From positions 1 to 64,000 of the forward strand of contig VMSP01000004.1 of assembly GCA_013792135.1 (NCBI GenBank): a DNA stretch of 64,000 nucleotides, read 5' to 3'. The position numbers and the translations under genes were made by a program. The notes beneath the pieces were generated by a model. The model saw only the letters and a list, made by a program, of their open reading frames with translations. It had not been told where the DNA came from and made no database searches. Of this stretch, positions 38,301 through 46,149 are shown in pieces (position 1 is the first letter of the stretch; every line of letters begins with the position of its first letter). The stretch comes from Desulfocapsa sp. GTDB lineage: Bacteria > Desulfobacterota > Desulfobulbia > Desulfobulbales > Desulfocapsaceae.

Positions 38301-38684
38301 ATGGCCATTGATCGTCGCGGCACGGAACGATTGAGGTTTTCAGGCCGGCTTGCCATGGCCATCCTTGACGATCAGAATAAGGAGACAGGCACTGTCTTAC
38401 AGGGTGAGAACGGTGATGTCTCGATCGGTGGTATTTCTTCTACGGTTCGCATCTCTCAAAAAAGAAACATCCGTCTACTGTTGGGGCGGAAAATATCTGT
38501 CAGTTTAGTGGATGGGCCAATTGACAGTCAGTTGACGTCTGGGATGACAGGTTTTGTGGTGGCGATCTATGTCGAGAATTCGATCCACGGAGAGTTGACT
38601 GCCTATGTGCATTATTCGATCCATATCCAATTTGATCAGCCCATGCAGGAAGCTGATCTGACAGCAGTCGCCTCTGGTGTTTGA
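35319..38684 (+). CDS. large helical-repeat protein with cyclic-nucleotide-binding and PilZ domains
   Basis: A 1121-residue cytoplasmic protein. Residues 1 to about 800 are predicted helical; the part from about 430-760 contains HEAT-like repeats (paired helices such as RLLKILAGVGGELSPLLLARL, LQALAAVVDEEVVEVLVELL). About 879-990 is a CRP-type cyclic-nucleotide-binding domain (IVDQGDLQQRLFFINKGRVKLF, GPGEIFGLDSFF). About 993-1113 is a PilZ c-di-GMP-binding domain with both signature motifs intact, RGTER (RxxxR, about 1000-1004) and DVSIGG (DxSxxG, about 1033-1038). The CNB domain lacks the usual full phosphate-binding Arg motif by eye, so cAMP binding is uncertain. Likely a scaffold read-out of second messengers. 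The primase-helicase-like gene follows after 77 bases. Confidence 0.85.
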   Translation: MVSVDRQQHALEVLKCINKAITNLRLYPEQSVQVSNTVEKAYSELKVFLRLYGTLNFGFHKGVPTLDGVIFERKGREQLDDLSLVDFLDKAGLTGMTLAQGLDRKRFKQVLSFFTTHHEQIQKSGGIAAFVKDTGLGAVFLEDSDSDVVQEQIVTHSFSDYLQQIMVLGVRQDQFRSLLRQGEEKPQNEDIQHELTGAKGIDVFVAAVCFVLQDLQRAGVYGVSSGFNQLLENMSTALKEEEIRQVAVGAASKLNVNLDKGSMALLVCQSFATRFGELLFATLIAAIDKERFRSLVDFLRQEGERLDGSLNQVDAESSQLVNETCQRLLETGKGRQLHAIENMGMTEKQRQSKRLQSGLIALTRGNLDGLRNKEILLHLPVTFERLLINKKENVAAAIIQTLVGAIKLEDEELRLRSGQSLGLIGEKLVALDYWGWLEKLTPTFLFWVRRAEDVDDACTLIVKVLQEILTHAQKIENEDLVDKILPLFYAIRSGALAKTIEIRNLVGQIQDKTVDQSVLQAYLDQSFVKPIKAMCCQKIVMHGPLGIQFLLDALLTNNSRPERIRLLKILAGVGGELSPLLLARLQEPMPWYGKRNLIRLLAATGNEGDVVAVQGYLTHDDLRVQSEALSCIYKLSDQKKKQYLLEVLPRISEKLKFQVVQALAAVVDEEVVEVLVELLQDEKYFSDDIKTTLLVSICETLGRSGSAQAQKVLQLMSGKENVRSKKMAKEVWQAAQRGLALLDVSRRQQKERHSEIQKSSKNAVRLAQSGQNRSGTVYTPVTNLAEEQEIYTLLAQNKKVAAKGLLLDLISTMSYLRQFDQAEVLCQRLVEIDPLAMEDIIKATELVAEQRAAGSDQGQSLSWVELYDFLTTEEFKTFYSSMEQVTFSPDEKIVDQGDLQQRLFFINKGRVKLFSRDLHGNDILLKTVGPGEIFGLDSFFKASVWTVNAASVGTVDVFVLPHEALRRWQNSFPDLEFKLQNFCQQLVEHDALKVMAIDRRGTERLRFSGRLAMAILDDQNKETGTVLQGENGDVSIGGISSTVRISQKRNIRLLLGRKISVSLVDGPIDSQLTSGMTGFVVAIYVENSIHGELTAYVHYSIHIQFDQPMQEADLTAVASGV

Positions 38685-38761
38685 CGTTTTAGGCGCTGCT
38701 TTCCGGTCCCCATTTTTTTCAGTTTTATCTCTTATTATTCCACCAAAGGAGCTGCCTTGGT

Positions 38762-40540
38762 ATGGATCCAAATGAGGCTGTATCCTTATTTTATCACGGG
38801 TATCTGCAAAACATCTGTGAAGAAAAAAAACATCTCAGTGCTGATTGTCCTTTCTGTCAGAAGCAGGGTAGAGACTATAGTGGCCGCTTGGTGGTGTATC
38901 TCAATAAGGTCGGTTTTTTTTACGGATATTTCCGTTGTCTGAATCATTGTGTGCCTGGAGGGTTTCCGCTCTGGTTTGCCAGATTGATGGGAATCAGCCC
39001 TGTTGATGTGCCAGGATATGACCCTGATCGGGAACTTTTTCTGCGGAAGATAGATTATCCGATAGTCAATATCAATAATGAGATTAAGTTGTATCAGGAC
39101 AGGCTCAGTGGAGAAATTCTGGCTCGCTTTCAGAAGGCGGGAATTGGTCCGGCTGTCCTGGCAGAGTTAACGGTTGGCTATAATGGCCGTTATCTTGTCT
39201 ACCCCTATATTCAAGACGATGGCAATTGCTATGCTGCTCGTTGTGTCTTTCCGGAGCGGAAAGAAGATTTCTTCTGGCATGGCGATGAACATTTTTTTGG
39301 TGATCAGCACCATATCTTTAATATTCAGGATATTCAGCGGTGTGAAAATGGTGCCCTTTTTGTCTGTCAAGGAGAGGAAAATCTTCTTGCCCTGAAGCAG
39401 CTTGGTTTTCCGGGTGTTGCTGTCCCTGACTGTCACAGTCTGGAGGCCCTTGTTCCTGAGCATTTTTCCTTTGTGCACACCGTTTTTATTGTCATGGAGA
39501 ATAACGCTGAAGCAGAGGCTGCGGCGCGTAGTGTTGCTGCCAGAATTGGCTATAAGGCCCGTCTCTTCAGGTGGCCTGCTGCTCTTGCCAGAGATTATAG
39601 TCTTTGGCAATTGGCCTGTGACAAGGGAAAAGATTTTAAGGCTGCTGTTTTGTCGATGATCCAGGTGTCCAGCGCCTTCTCGCCGTTCGCCAGTCCAAGG
39701 CGGGAGTATGATCGTTTTCTGGCGCAACTGGCCTTGGAGTCCGGTTCCGCTTATAGTGCTCTCAGCTCCGGGTTTCCTCAATTTGATCAGGCCCTGGAGG
39801 GTGTTCATGGAATTAATGTTATTGGTGGTGCACCCAAGTCAGGAAAATCCTGTTTTGCCATCCAGATTGCCACCGATATGGCACGGCGAAAGGTACCGGT
39901 GCTCTACTATGATTTTGAGAATGGCAGACAAAAAATCTATCAGCGAACCTTGAGCCGTTTGAGTCGTCTGTCTACAGGCGATATTAAGAATGGTGTTGCA
40001 CCAGGTGTGGCGGGTCAACATCTTGATCGTGCATGTCAGGATTTTCAAGACATGCTCCGTTCTTTCCGGGTGGTAAATGATCGAAAACTCAATTCAGAGA
40101 TCATGCGTCGTCATATAGACTTTATCCGCCATGAGACCCGGAGCGACTATACGGTGGTGGTGATTGACAGTCTGCATAAATTGCCTTTTAAAGATTTTAC
40201 CGAGCAACGCTCCGGGATTGACGCCTGGTTACGACAACTGGAAGCCATCCGGGATGAGCTGCAGGTCTCTTTCCTGATTATCTCTGAATTGTCGCGGGGA
40301 GCTGGTGATGGTTATACGGATATGCCCCATATGGGAGTTTTTAAAGGTTCCGGAGATATTGAGTACAGTGCTGATAATGCCCTGGTCCTTGCCCCTGAGT
40401 GGGATCCGTTGGGGCAAGTGGTTAAAGAGCAACGGCAGAATAAGCTGTGGCTGGTGGCCAGTCGTGAACACAGTCCCGGCCTTGTCGCTAGGTATCGTCT
40501 GGATTATCCCTATTGGGGATTTGTGGAGCTTCACGAGTAG
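38762..40540 (+). CDS. primase-helicase-like protein (zinc ribbon, TOPRIM-like, RecA/DnaB-like ATPase)
   Basis: A 592-residue protein with the layout of T7 gp4 or mitochondrial Twinkle. A zinc-ribbon-like N-terminus has CPFC (Cys29, Cys32) and CLNHC (Cys59, Cys63). A TOPRIM-like region (about 196-265) keeps the Glu in VCQGEENLLALKQLGFPG, but the following Asp site reads VFIVMENNAEAE rather than a DxD. A RecA/DnaB-like ATPase (about 330-590) has Walker A GAPKSGKS (356-363) and Walker B YTVVVIDSLHKL. No phage genes surround it. The primase activity may be lost given the missing Asp pair. It starts 77 bases after the CNB-PilZ gene and is likely cotranscribed. Confidence 0.75.
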   Translation: MDPNEAVSLFYHGYLQNICEEKKHLSADCPFCQKQGRDYSGRLVVYLNKVGFFYGYFRCLNHCVPGGFPLWFARLMGISPVDVPGYDPDRELFLRKIDYPIVNINNEIKLYQDRLSGEILARFQKAGIGPAVLAELTVGYNGRYLVYPYIQDDGNCYAARCVFPERKEDFFWHGDEHFFGDQHHIFNIQDIQRCENGALFVCQGEENLLALKQLGFPGVAVPDCHSLEALVPEHFSFVHTVFIVMENNAEAEAAARSVAARIGYKARLFRWPAALARDYSLWQLACDKGKDFKAAVLSMIQVSSAFSPFASPRREYDRFLAQLALESGSAYSALSSGFPQFDQALEGVHGINVIGGAPKSGKSCFAIQIATDMARRKVPVLYYDFENGRQKIYQRTLSRLSRLSTGDIKNGVAPGVAGQHLDRACQDFQDMLRSFRVVNDRKLNSEIMRRHIDFIRHETRSDYTVVVIDSLHKLPFKDFTEQRSGIDAWLRQLEAIRDELQVSFLIISELSRGAGDGYTDMPHMGVFKGSGDIEYSADNALVLAPEWDPLGQVVKEQRQNKLWLVASREHSPGLVARYRLDYPYWGFVELHE

Positions 40541-40711
40541 GGGCGTACGGAATAATATTATGTTTCGGTGAAGAGAGTGGTCAAAGATCATTGTATTCCT
40601 TTTTATGAAACGATATAGTAAAAAAATGTGTTGTGGGCTGTCTTCTCAATGTCTGTTGTGTTGAACATTGAGTTGGTGAAGGGAATAACGAAAAGAGTAG
40701 AGGAATGAAGA

Positions 40712-41395
40712 ATGCGACGAATAACTACTTGTATTGTGGCTGGTCTGCTCCTGCTAAGTGCTCATCATGCGCAGGCCTTTGATGAAAAGGGGGGGAATGC
40801 GCTTTGGGGTAAATATGCCATCCAAACGTGCCGTTCCTGCCATAAGGAAAAAGGTTTGAGCAGTTTGGCGCCGGAAGAAAAGAGCGGTGCGGAGTGGGAA
40901 TCGTTTTTTGTCGATCGATATAAGAAATTGCGGGATATGAACCATAATTTTTCAGCAATAGGGATTAATGAACGTCAGTTGGAAAATATTCATCGTTACC
41001 TGCTTGAAGATTCAACGAAAAGAGAGGCGGCGGATAAGGCTCCCGATACCACTCCGCTAAAAACCATTGGCGCAAAGTCTAAAAAGGTACTGGCAGATGA
41101 CGAGAAGATGGAGGGGGCTGGTCTGTATAATCCTTCCGCAGGGGATGGTCGGAAGGGGCGCTATGTCTTTCGAAGGTGTCTGACCTGCCATAAAAAAAAT
41201 GATGCGCCGATTATCAGTCCTGCTGATCGGACAAAGGCTGCATGGGAGCGTTATTTTGCCAATGATTTTAAAAAATTAAAAAAAGATATGCCCAAGTTTG
41301 ATACCTATGGGTTTTCTATGGGGCAGATGGAAGATCTGCATCAGTTTGTCCTGCAGTACGCACTGGATGCATCTAAACCTAAGACCTGTGAATAG
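40712..41395 (+). CDS. periplasmic dihaem cytochrome c
   Basis: A 227-residue exported protein with signal peptide (1-22, ending HHAQA). Two CxxCH haem sites are CRSCH (40-44) and CLTCH (156-160). The two halves are alike: each haem site is followed about 20 residues on by WE..F..D.KKL and then a Gln-Met/Leu...LH segment, so the gene arose by internal duplication. Distal ligands may be Met in GQME or His in the LHQF/IHRY segment. Redox partner unknown. A strong terminator follows. Confidence 0.85.
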   Translation: MRRITTCIVAGLLLLSAHHAQAFDEKGGNALWGKYAIQTCRSCHKEKGLSSLAPEEKSGAEWESFFVDRYKKLRDMNHNFSAIGINERQLENIHRYLLEDSTKREAADKAPDTTPLKTIGAKSKKVLADDEKMEGAGLYNPSAGDGRKGRYVFRRCLTCHKKNDAPIISPADRTKAAWERYFANDFKKLKKDMPKFDTYGFSMGQMEDLHQFVLQYALDASKPKTCE

Positions 41396-41487
41396 AGGGA
41401 CTCTCGGAAGTTAGTTGTCTCTTGGAGTAGGCATCCTGGGTTTTCATGATGCCTCGGAAAAATAGTAGTGGGCAGCAGAAGAGCAAT

Positions 41488-41551
41488 GCAGAAAGCGAAA
41501 GGCTTTTTTACCGGTTTGGTAAAAAGGCCTTTCGCTTTCTGCTATTTTTTT
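41488..41551. terminator. 25-bp hairpin terminator between convergent genes
   Basis: Arms 41488-41512 and 41518-41542 pair at 24 of 25 positions around a 5-base loop; TATTTTTTTAT follows on the plus strand. It serves the cytochrome gene, and the long arms may also act on the convergent DUF3373 gene. Confidence 0.85.
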
Positions 41552-41575
41552 ATATGAGCGATGCTCTTGTGTTTG

Positions 41576-43300
41576 CTACCAGCGATATGCCAGATTGACA
41601 TAATAGTTCCACATAGTATCGACCACTGGCATAAAGGCGTCCAGAGACGTCAACTCTGAGATTTTAACCGGATCACCCATGGGGCTGCCGCTGCCTGAAT
41701 AATCATAATCATAATACTGGGCACCCACTGAGAGTACGAGTTTGTTGTCAACAAAGGGCTGGTTGTAGAAGATTTCATACACACTTCCCCGGGTGGCCAG
41801 TTTACTGCCGGCAATGTTGTCCTCGCCACCAGTGAAGCCTAACCAGTATTGGGAGCCCCAGTTGTACTCGAAGCCGATGGTGCCTTCAGTCCAGGAGACC
41901 GGAGCTTTCAAGCCTGCCCAGATGGAGTAACCGGTCCGGTCAAATTGCTCGCCGTTACTGTTAAGTAGTCCGTCTGTTCCGAAAAATTGCATCAAGGGGC
42001 TCATGGATATTCCGGATGGACGGGTATGGCTGAGGGCCATGTCGGCAAAGAAGCCTATGTCCTTATATTCAGATTGACCGAGGAGAGTTACGATATCAAT
42101 GTCGCCGATGTTGGCCGTAGGCTCTGTCCGACTGATATAGCCGCCGGTGTTTGCCGCCATACTGAAGCTGTCATAACGGCCATCCCCATTCATATCCATA
42201 CCAGACATGGTAAAGGGCATGACTACAAGTCCGGTAAAGCCGTCTGTGACATCAAAAGCGTGGGCATACATGTTGGTCACTTTTGTTTTGTCATTTTCGT
42301 AAAGATTGGCAATCCAGCCGGCAAACTGCATGTCATTGACGTCCGAGGAGGATGAGAAAGAGTAGGAGTTTCCAGACCCTGCACCGGATTCAAATCCATT
42401 TCCCCAGCAAATTTTGAAGTCGGATCCTTCTATGCCTGTTGTCTCGGCCAGATTGAAACCCAGGGATGCCCCGTCAAATTGCCAATTGATGCCGTGAGCC
42501 ATGGGAGAGCCGCCGACGGTGCTGGCATTACTGAATTCCGAGGGTGCTCCATCAAGAGCGGGGCGGCGACCGATGGAGAAATGGTAAGGGATTCCAGAGA
42601 TATCGTCAAAATAGGTGAAAAAAGCACGTTCCAGGCGAATGGCTGAATCGCTGCCGGTGGAGTGCACATTGCCATCCATGGTAACGGCATTAGGGCCGCC
42701 ATTATACCATTTGACCCCGGAGGAATCGCCAAAGACTTTGTTAGCGGAAAGCCTTCCCACAAAGGAAAGGGAGTCGGCAGGACGGGCCTTCATGTCAACG
42801 CGGATCCGAGTGTCAAAGATGGTGTTATTGTCGATATCCTGATCTTCCGGTGGGGGCAGAGGGCCGAAAGCGGCTAGGGCAGCCTTGGTGAAAGGAGTGC
42901 CGTTTGCCATGCTCATGATGCCGTTCTGCAAAGACAGCGGCATACCCTTGGCATCCATATGCAGGGAGTTCAGTCTTGTCTCCAGGTCGGCACTTAGATT
43001 CAATTTATCCAGAGTGCTATGTTCTTCCGTGCCTGATACCCGTTTGTCCAAATCGTCAAGCTCGTCCTGCAGTTCCTGCCCATGACCACCTTGTTTGTTT
43101 TGCTGTTCCAGAGAGAGTTGCAGCGTTTCTTCAGCAGTTGCCAGGCGCTCATTGAGATCCATGACAATGGATTTCAGCATCTCGATTTCCTGTACAAGCT
43201 CCTGGCTGGCAACAGGGCTGCCGGCAACGGCATTTCCTGTCAGGCCTTGGAACGATAAAAGTAGTGTAGCTAAACTTGCAAGTCCGTAACGTTTTATCAT
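41576..43300 (-). CDS. DUF3373-type outer-membrane porin-like protein
   Basis: A 574-residue outer-membrane protein. I start at 43300 because GGAAGGGG precedes that ATG and a signal peptide follows at once (MIKRYGLASLATLL...). A coiled-coil segment (about 45-100, LVQEIEMLKSIVMDLNERLA) precedes a long beta-rich region with alternating aromatic residues. The chain ends YYVNLAYRW, a C-terminal aromatic residue typical of barrel proteins. The DUF3373 family is known mainly from Desulfobacterota, Geobacter-type and Campylobacterota bacteria; substrates are unknown. Confidence 0.8.
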   Translation of the reverse strand: MIKRYGLASLATLLLSFQGLTGNAVAGSPVASQELVQEIEMLKSIVMDLNERLATAEETLQLSLEQQNKQGGHGQELQDELDDLDKRVSGTEEHSTLDKLNLSADLETRLNSLHMDAKGMPLSLQNGIMSMANGTPFTKAALAAFGPLPPPEDQDIDNNTIFDTRIRVDMKARPADSLSFVGRLSANKVFGDSSGVKWYNGGPNAVTMDGNVHSTGSDSAIRLERAFFTYFDDISGIPYHFSIGRRPALDGAPSEFSNASTVGGSPMAHGINWQFDGASLGFNLAETTGIEGSDFKICWGNGFESGAGSGNSYSFSSSSDVNDMQFAGWIANLYENDKTKVTNMYAHAFDVTDGFTGLVVMPFTMSGMDMNGDGRYDSFSMAANTGGYISRTEPTANIGDIDIVTLLGQSEYKDIGFFADMALSHTRPSGISMSPLMQFFGTDGLLNSNGEQFDRTGYSIWAGLKAPVSWTEGTIGFEYNWGSQYWLGFTGGEDNIAGSKLATRGSVYEIFYNQPFVDNKLVLSVGAQYYDYDYSGSGSPMGDPVKISELTSLDAFMPVVDTMWNYYVNLAYRW

Positions 43301-43633
43301 GAACGCCCCTTCCCATGTTGAGAAAGCCTGTTGCTGCACAAGCTTTCTTTTTTTATTGAAAAAAAAATTTTTTCTACCTCTTCCTCAATGATTTCTATAG
43401 AGATACGATGGATTTGTCAAGAAGAATCAACAATAAAGTCTTGTGTAATCAGCTAGTAAACATTCTTCTTGCTATCGCTTTTGGGCCAAATATTGTGGAT
43501 TATGTAATTTTCCGATTTCCATTTCGTCTGTAGTCGTGCTATGTTGATAAGGGATATCAGAAGGCTGTAAGGCCAAAAGATGAATGACTGTTGTGATTGC
43601 AGTCTTATTAATGATGCTTCATTGGAGGTAGAA
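43301..43633. promoter_or_regulatory. divergent intergenic region with a possible minus-strand promoter and leader hairpin
   Basis: No gene of its own. For the minus-strand DUF3373 gene, TTGACA (plus 43415-43420 read on the minus strand) and TATAGA (plus 43394-43399) are 15 bases apart, slightly short for sigma-70. A hairpin AGAAAGC (43321-43327) / GCTTTCT (43342-43348) lies in its leader; on the plus strand a seven-T run follows it. No convincing plus-strand promoter for the gene at 43634 was found. Confidence 0.35.
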
Positions 43634-44530
43634 ATGGGAATTCGTGCTAAATTTATTACCATTATCAGTGTGTTGAGTTTGTTGGCGACGCTTGCTATTG
43701 GCTATACCAGTTATATGCTCAGTCGGCAGAATGCCTTGGCTGATGCCAAAAGTAAAGGGGATATGCTTTTTAATTATATCGGGGCCAGTGGGAAATTTTT
43801 TTCTAAATATCAGAAGCCGTTGATTGACGAACTGGTGACCGATAAGGATGTATTTATTCCTGAGCTGATGTCTCGGTTTGTGGTGACGCGTATGGAGTAT
43901 GATATTTTTGCAGAAACCCAGACGGGATATAAGTTCAAACAGGCAACCATTGATCCTCTCTGGCCGGACAATAAAGCGGATGCAGATGAGTTGAAAGTCA
44001 TTAAATATTTTTCTGCCAACCCAAGTTCCAAGCTTCAGGAGGGAATTGTCACCAAGGGTGGTGAACAATTTTTCTATTCGGCCAAGCCAGTGAAGATCGA
44101 TAACGATTTCTGTCTTAACTGTCATGGCGATCCTGCAACTGCCCCTAAAGATCAGTTGGATATATATGGTGCAGATCATGGCTATAATTGGAAGCTCGAT
44201 GATACGGTGGGTGCCTCTATGATCTATGTCTCTATTTCTCCGGCCCTGGTCTTGGCCAAAAAGTCGGCGATGAAGATCTTCTTGATTGGTCTTGGTTGTC
44301 TGCTGGTGACCATCGCCTGTATCTGGGTCTTCTTTGATAAGGCGGTGGTGGGACCTATTGTTCGTCTTTCTGATACGGCTAAGGATATCAGTATCGGCAA
44401 AAATCTCTGCGACAGCGTCCATTCCGATGTCAAGGATGAGATTGGTGTCCTGGCCAATTCTATTGATCGGATGCGAATCAGTGTAAATAAATTGTTGAAA
44501 CGCAGTTGCCCTGATCGAAAACAGGGATAG
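43634..44530 (+). CDS. DUF3365 (Tll0287-like) haem sensor with HAMP domain and no output domain
   Basis: A 298-residue membrane protein: TM1 about 9-29; a periplasmic DUF3365 domain with a CxxCH haem site, CLNCHGD (Cys160, Cys163, His164); TM2 about 225-247 (MKIFLIGLGCLLVTIACIWVFF); and a HAMP domain (about 248-295). The chain ends after HAMP without a kinase, cyclase or methyl-accepting domain. GGAGGT precedes the ATG at 43634; an upstream in-frame start at 43580 has none. Related proteins sense redox state or bind ligands. It could signal through another HAMP protein. Confidence 0.85.
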   Translation: MGIRAKFITIISVLSLLATLAIGYTSYMLSRQNALADAKSKGDMLFNYIGASGKFFSKYQKPLIDELVTDKDVFIPELMSRFVVTRMEYDIFAETQTGYKFKQATIDPLWPDNKADADELKVIKYFSANPSSKLQEGIVTKGGEQFFYSAKPVKIDNDFCLNCHGDPATAPKDQLDIYGADHGYNWKLDDTVGASMIYVSISPALVLAKKSAMKIFLIGLGCLLVTIACIWVFFDKAVVGPIVRLSDTAKDISIGKNLCDSVHSDVKDEIGVLANSIDRMRISVNKLLKRSCPDRKQG

Positions 44531-44554
44531 TCTCCTGCCGAAACGAAAGAGGGG

Positions 44555-44593
44555 AAAAGGTCTGTCAGTATCTTGCTGTCAGACCTTTTTTTT
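44555..44593 (+). terminator. intrinsic terminator after the haem sensor
   Basis: AAAAGGTCTG (44555-44564) pairs with CAGACCTTTT (44580-44589), with further T to 44593. The T-run overlaps the stop codon of the convergent trmFO gene. Confidence 0.85.
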
Positions 44594-45926
44594 ATTGCAA
44601 TTCGTTCTCACGCTGCCATCTGGCCAGCGCTTCCAGGGCTGTGCTTGCTCTGAGATCACCACGTTGGCGCTTTCCCATCTTGGGCATGCTTTTATCCCAC
44701 TCAGGAAAAAGACCAAAGTTGACATTGGAGGGTTGAAAATGTTTTGGATCCGACAGGGTCAGATGGGTGATGAGGGCTCCAAGGGCAGTCTCAGGAGGCG
44801 GAATGACCAGGCTTTTCCCCGTCAGCATCCTGCTGGCATTGATTCCCGCCAGTAGGCCCATGGCAGTTGATTCCACATAACCTTCCACCCCTGAAAGCTG
44901 TCCGGCCAGGAACAGGTCCGGTCTTGATTTGAGTTGCAGGGTCGGCTCCAGAAGCTCAGGAGCGCAGACAAAGGTGTTACGATGAATGGATCCCAGGCGG
45001 GCGAAATCGGCCTCGACCAGCCCCGGGATCATGCGGAAGATACGTTTTTGTTCTCCGTAGGTTAGTTTGGTCTGGAAACCAACAAGGTTGTACAGGCTTC
45101 CCTGCTTGTTTTCCTTACGTAACTGGACTACGGCATAAGGCCATCTGCCGGTTCGCGGGTCGTCAAGCCCTACAGGTTTCATTGGTCCGAAACGCAGGGT
45201 GTTGTCACCGCGGGCTACCATGACCTCGATGGGCAGGCAGCCCTCAAAATATTTGACCTCCTCAAAGTCCTTTAACACAACGGTTTCCGCTTCTTTTAGG
45301 GCTGTGATGAAGGCAAAATATTCTTCTTTGTTCATCGGGCAGTTTAGATAATCTCCAGGCCCGTCGTCGTAACGTGATTTCAAATAGACAATGTTCATGT
45401 CCAGAGATTCGGCATGGACGATCGGGGCTATTGCATCGTAAAAGGCAAGACGTTCACGCCCGGTCAATTGAGCCAGAGAATCTGCCATGGATTCGGAGGT
45501 GAGCGGTCCGGTGGCCAGGATGAGCGGGGCATTAGAAGGAGGTGGAATCTCGGTCTGCTCCTGGCGCACAATCTCCACCAAAGGATGTTGCTCAAGGTGC
45601 TTTGTTATCTCTTGGGAAAAATGATCTCGGTTGACGGCCAGGGCCTTGCCGGCTGGTACGGCAGTTTCTGCTGCCACCACCATGATGAGCGAACCCAGAC
45701 GGCGCATTTCTTCTTTTAACAGTCCGACAGCAGAGTTCTGGGCATCAGAGCGCAGTGAGTTGCTGCAGACCATTTCGGCCAGCAGAGGGGAGCTGTGGGC
45801 GGGGCTGAACCGGTGGGGCTTCATGTCATAAAGGCGAACGGCGCAACCACGATTCGCTGCCTGCCAGGCGGCCTCGCAACCAGCGAGTCCGCCGCCTATG
45901 ATCTGTATTTGGTTTTTTTTTGTCAT
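44592..45926 (-). CDS. trmFO: methylenetetrahydrofolate-tRNA-(uracil-5-)-methyltransferase TrmFO
   Basis: Folate- and FAD-dependent enzyme that makes m5U54 in the tRNA T-loop, the alternative to SAM-dependent TrmA. The protein has 444 residues from the ATG at 45926, where the FAD motif [21 protein letters not shown] begins almost at once. Conserved family segments are visible: [45 protein letters not shown] and [20 protein letters not shown]. The frame continues upstream to 46022 without conserved residues. Confidence 0.96.
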   Translation of the reverse strand: MTKKNQIQIIGGGLAGCEAAWQAANRGCAVRLYDMKPHRFSPAHSSPLLAEMVCSNSLRSDAQNSAVGLLKEEMRRLGSLIMVVAAETAVPAGKALAVNRDHFSQEITKHLEQHPLVEIVRQEQTEIPPPSNAPLILATGPLTSESMADSLAQLTGRERLAFYDAIAPIVHAESLDMNIVYLKSRYDDGPGDYLNCPMNKEEYFAFITALKEAETVVLKDFEEVKYFEGCLPIEVMVARGDNTLRFGPMKPVGLDDPRTGRWPYAVVQLRKENKQGSLYNLVGFQTKLTYGEQKRIFRMIPGLVEADFARLGSIHRNTFVCAPELLEPTLQLKSRPDLFLAGQLSGVEGYVESTAMGLLAGINASRMLTGKSLVIPPPETALGALITHLTLSDPKHFQPSNVNFGLFPEWDKSMPKMGKRQRGDLRASTALEALARWQRENELQ

Positions 45927-46149
45927 GATAAATATGGAATAAAAAAGTTGATTGGTTGAAAATAGCTTGATCGTGATATCAGTGTCGCAACGAACATTCG
46001 TTTTCAGGACTTTGCTTGCCAACGGAAAGAATTATAACGGTTTCTTCAAGAATGAAAATAGGTCAGCGGGGGAAACAAGATTGATATTGGCAGGATGCCA
46101 GCGGAGCAGTAACCTTGATCGTAAGGTGGTTGTTAGAGAAGAAAAGTCC

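Noticed and set aside
38762-40540. prophage origin for the primase-helicase gene
   Set aside because: No integrase, structural, lysis or att-like sequences are near it and both neighbours are chromosomal-type genes.
40541-40711. c-di-GMP (GEMM) riboswitch before the cytochrome gene
   Set aside because: GEMM elements are common before cytochrome genes in related bacteria, but the conserved GCAAA and GGGTC-type blocks are absent here.
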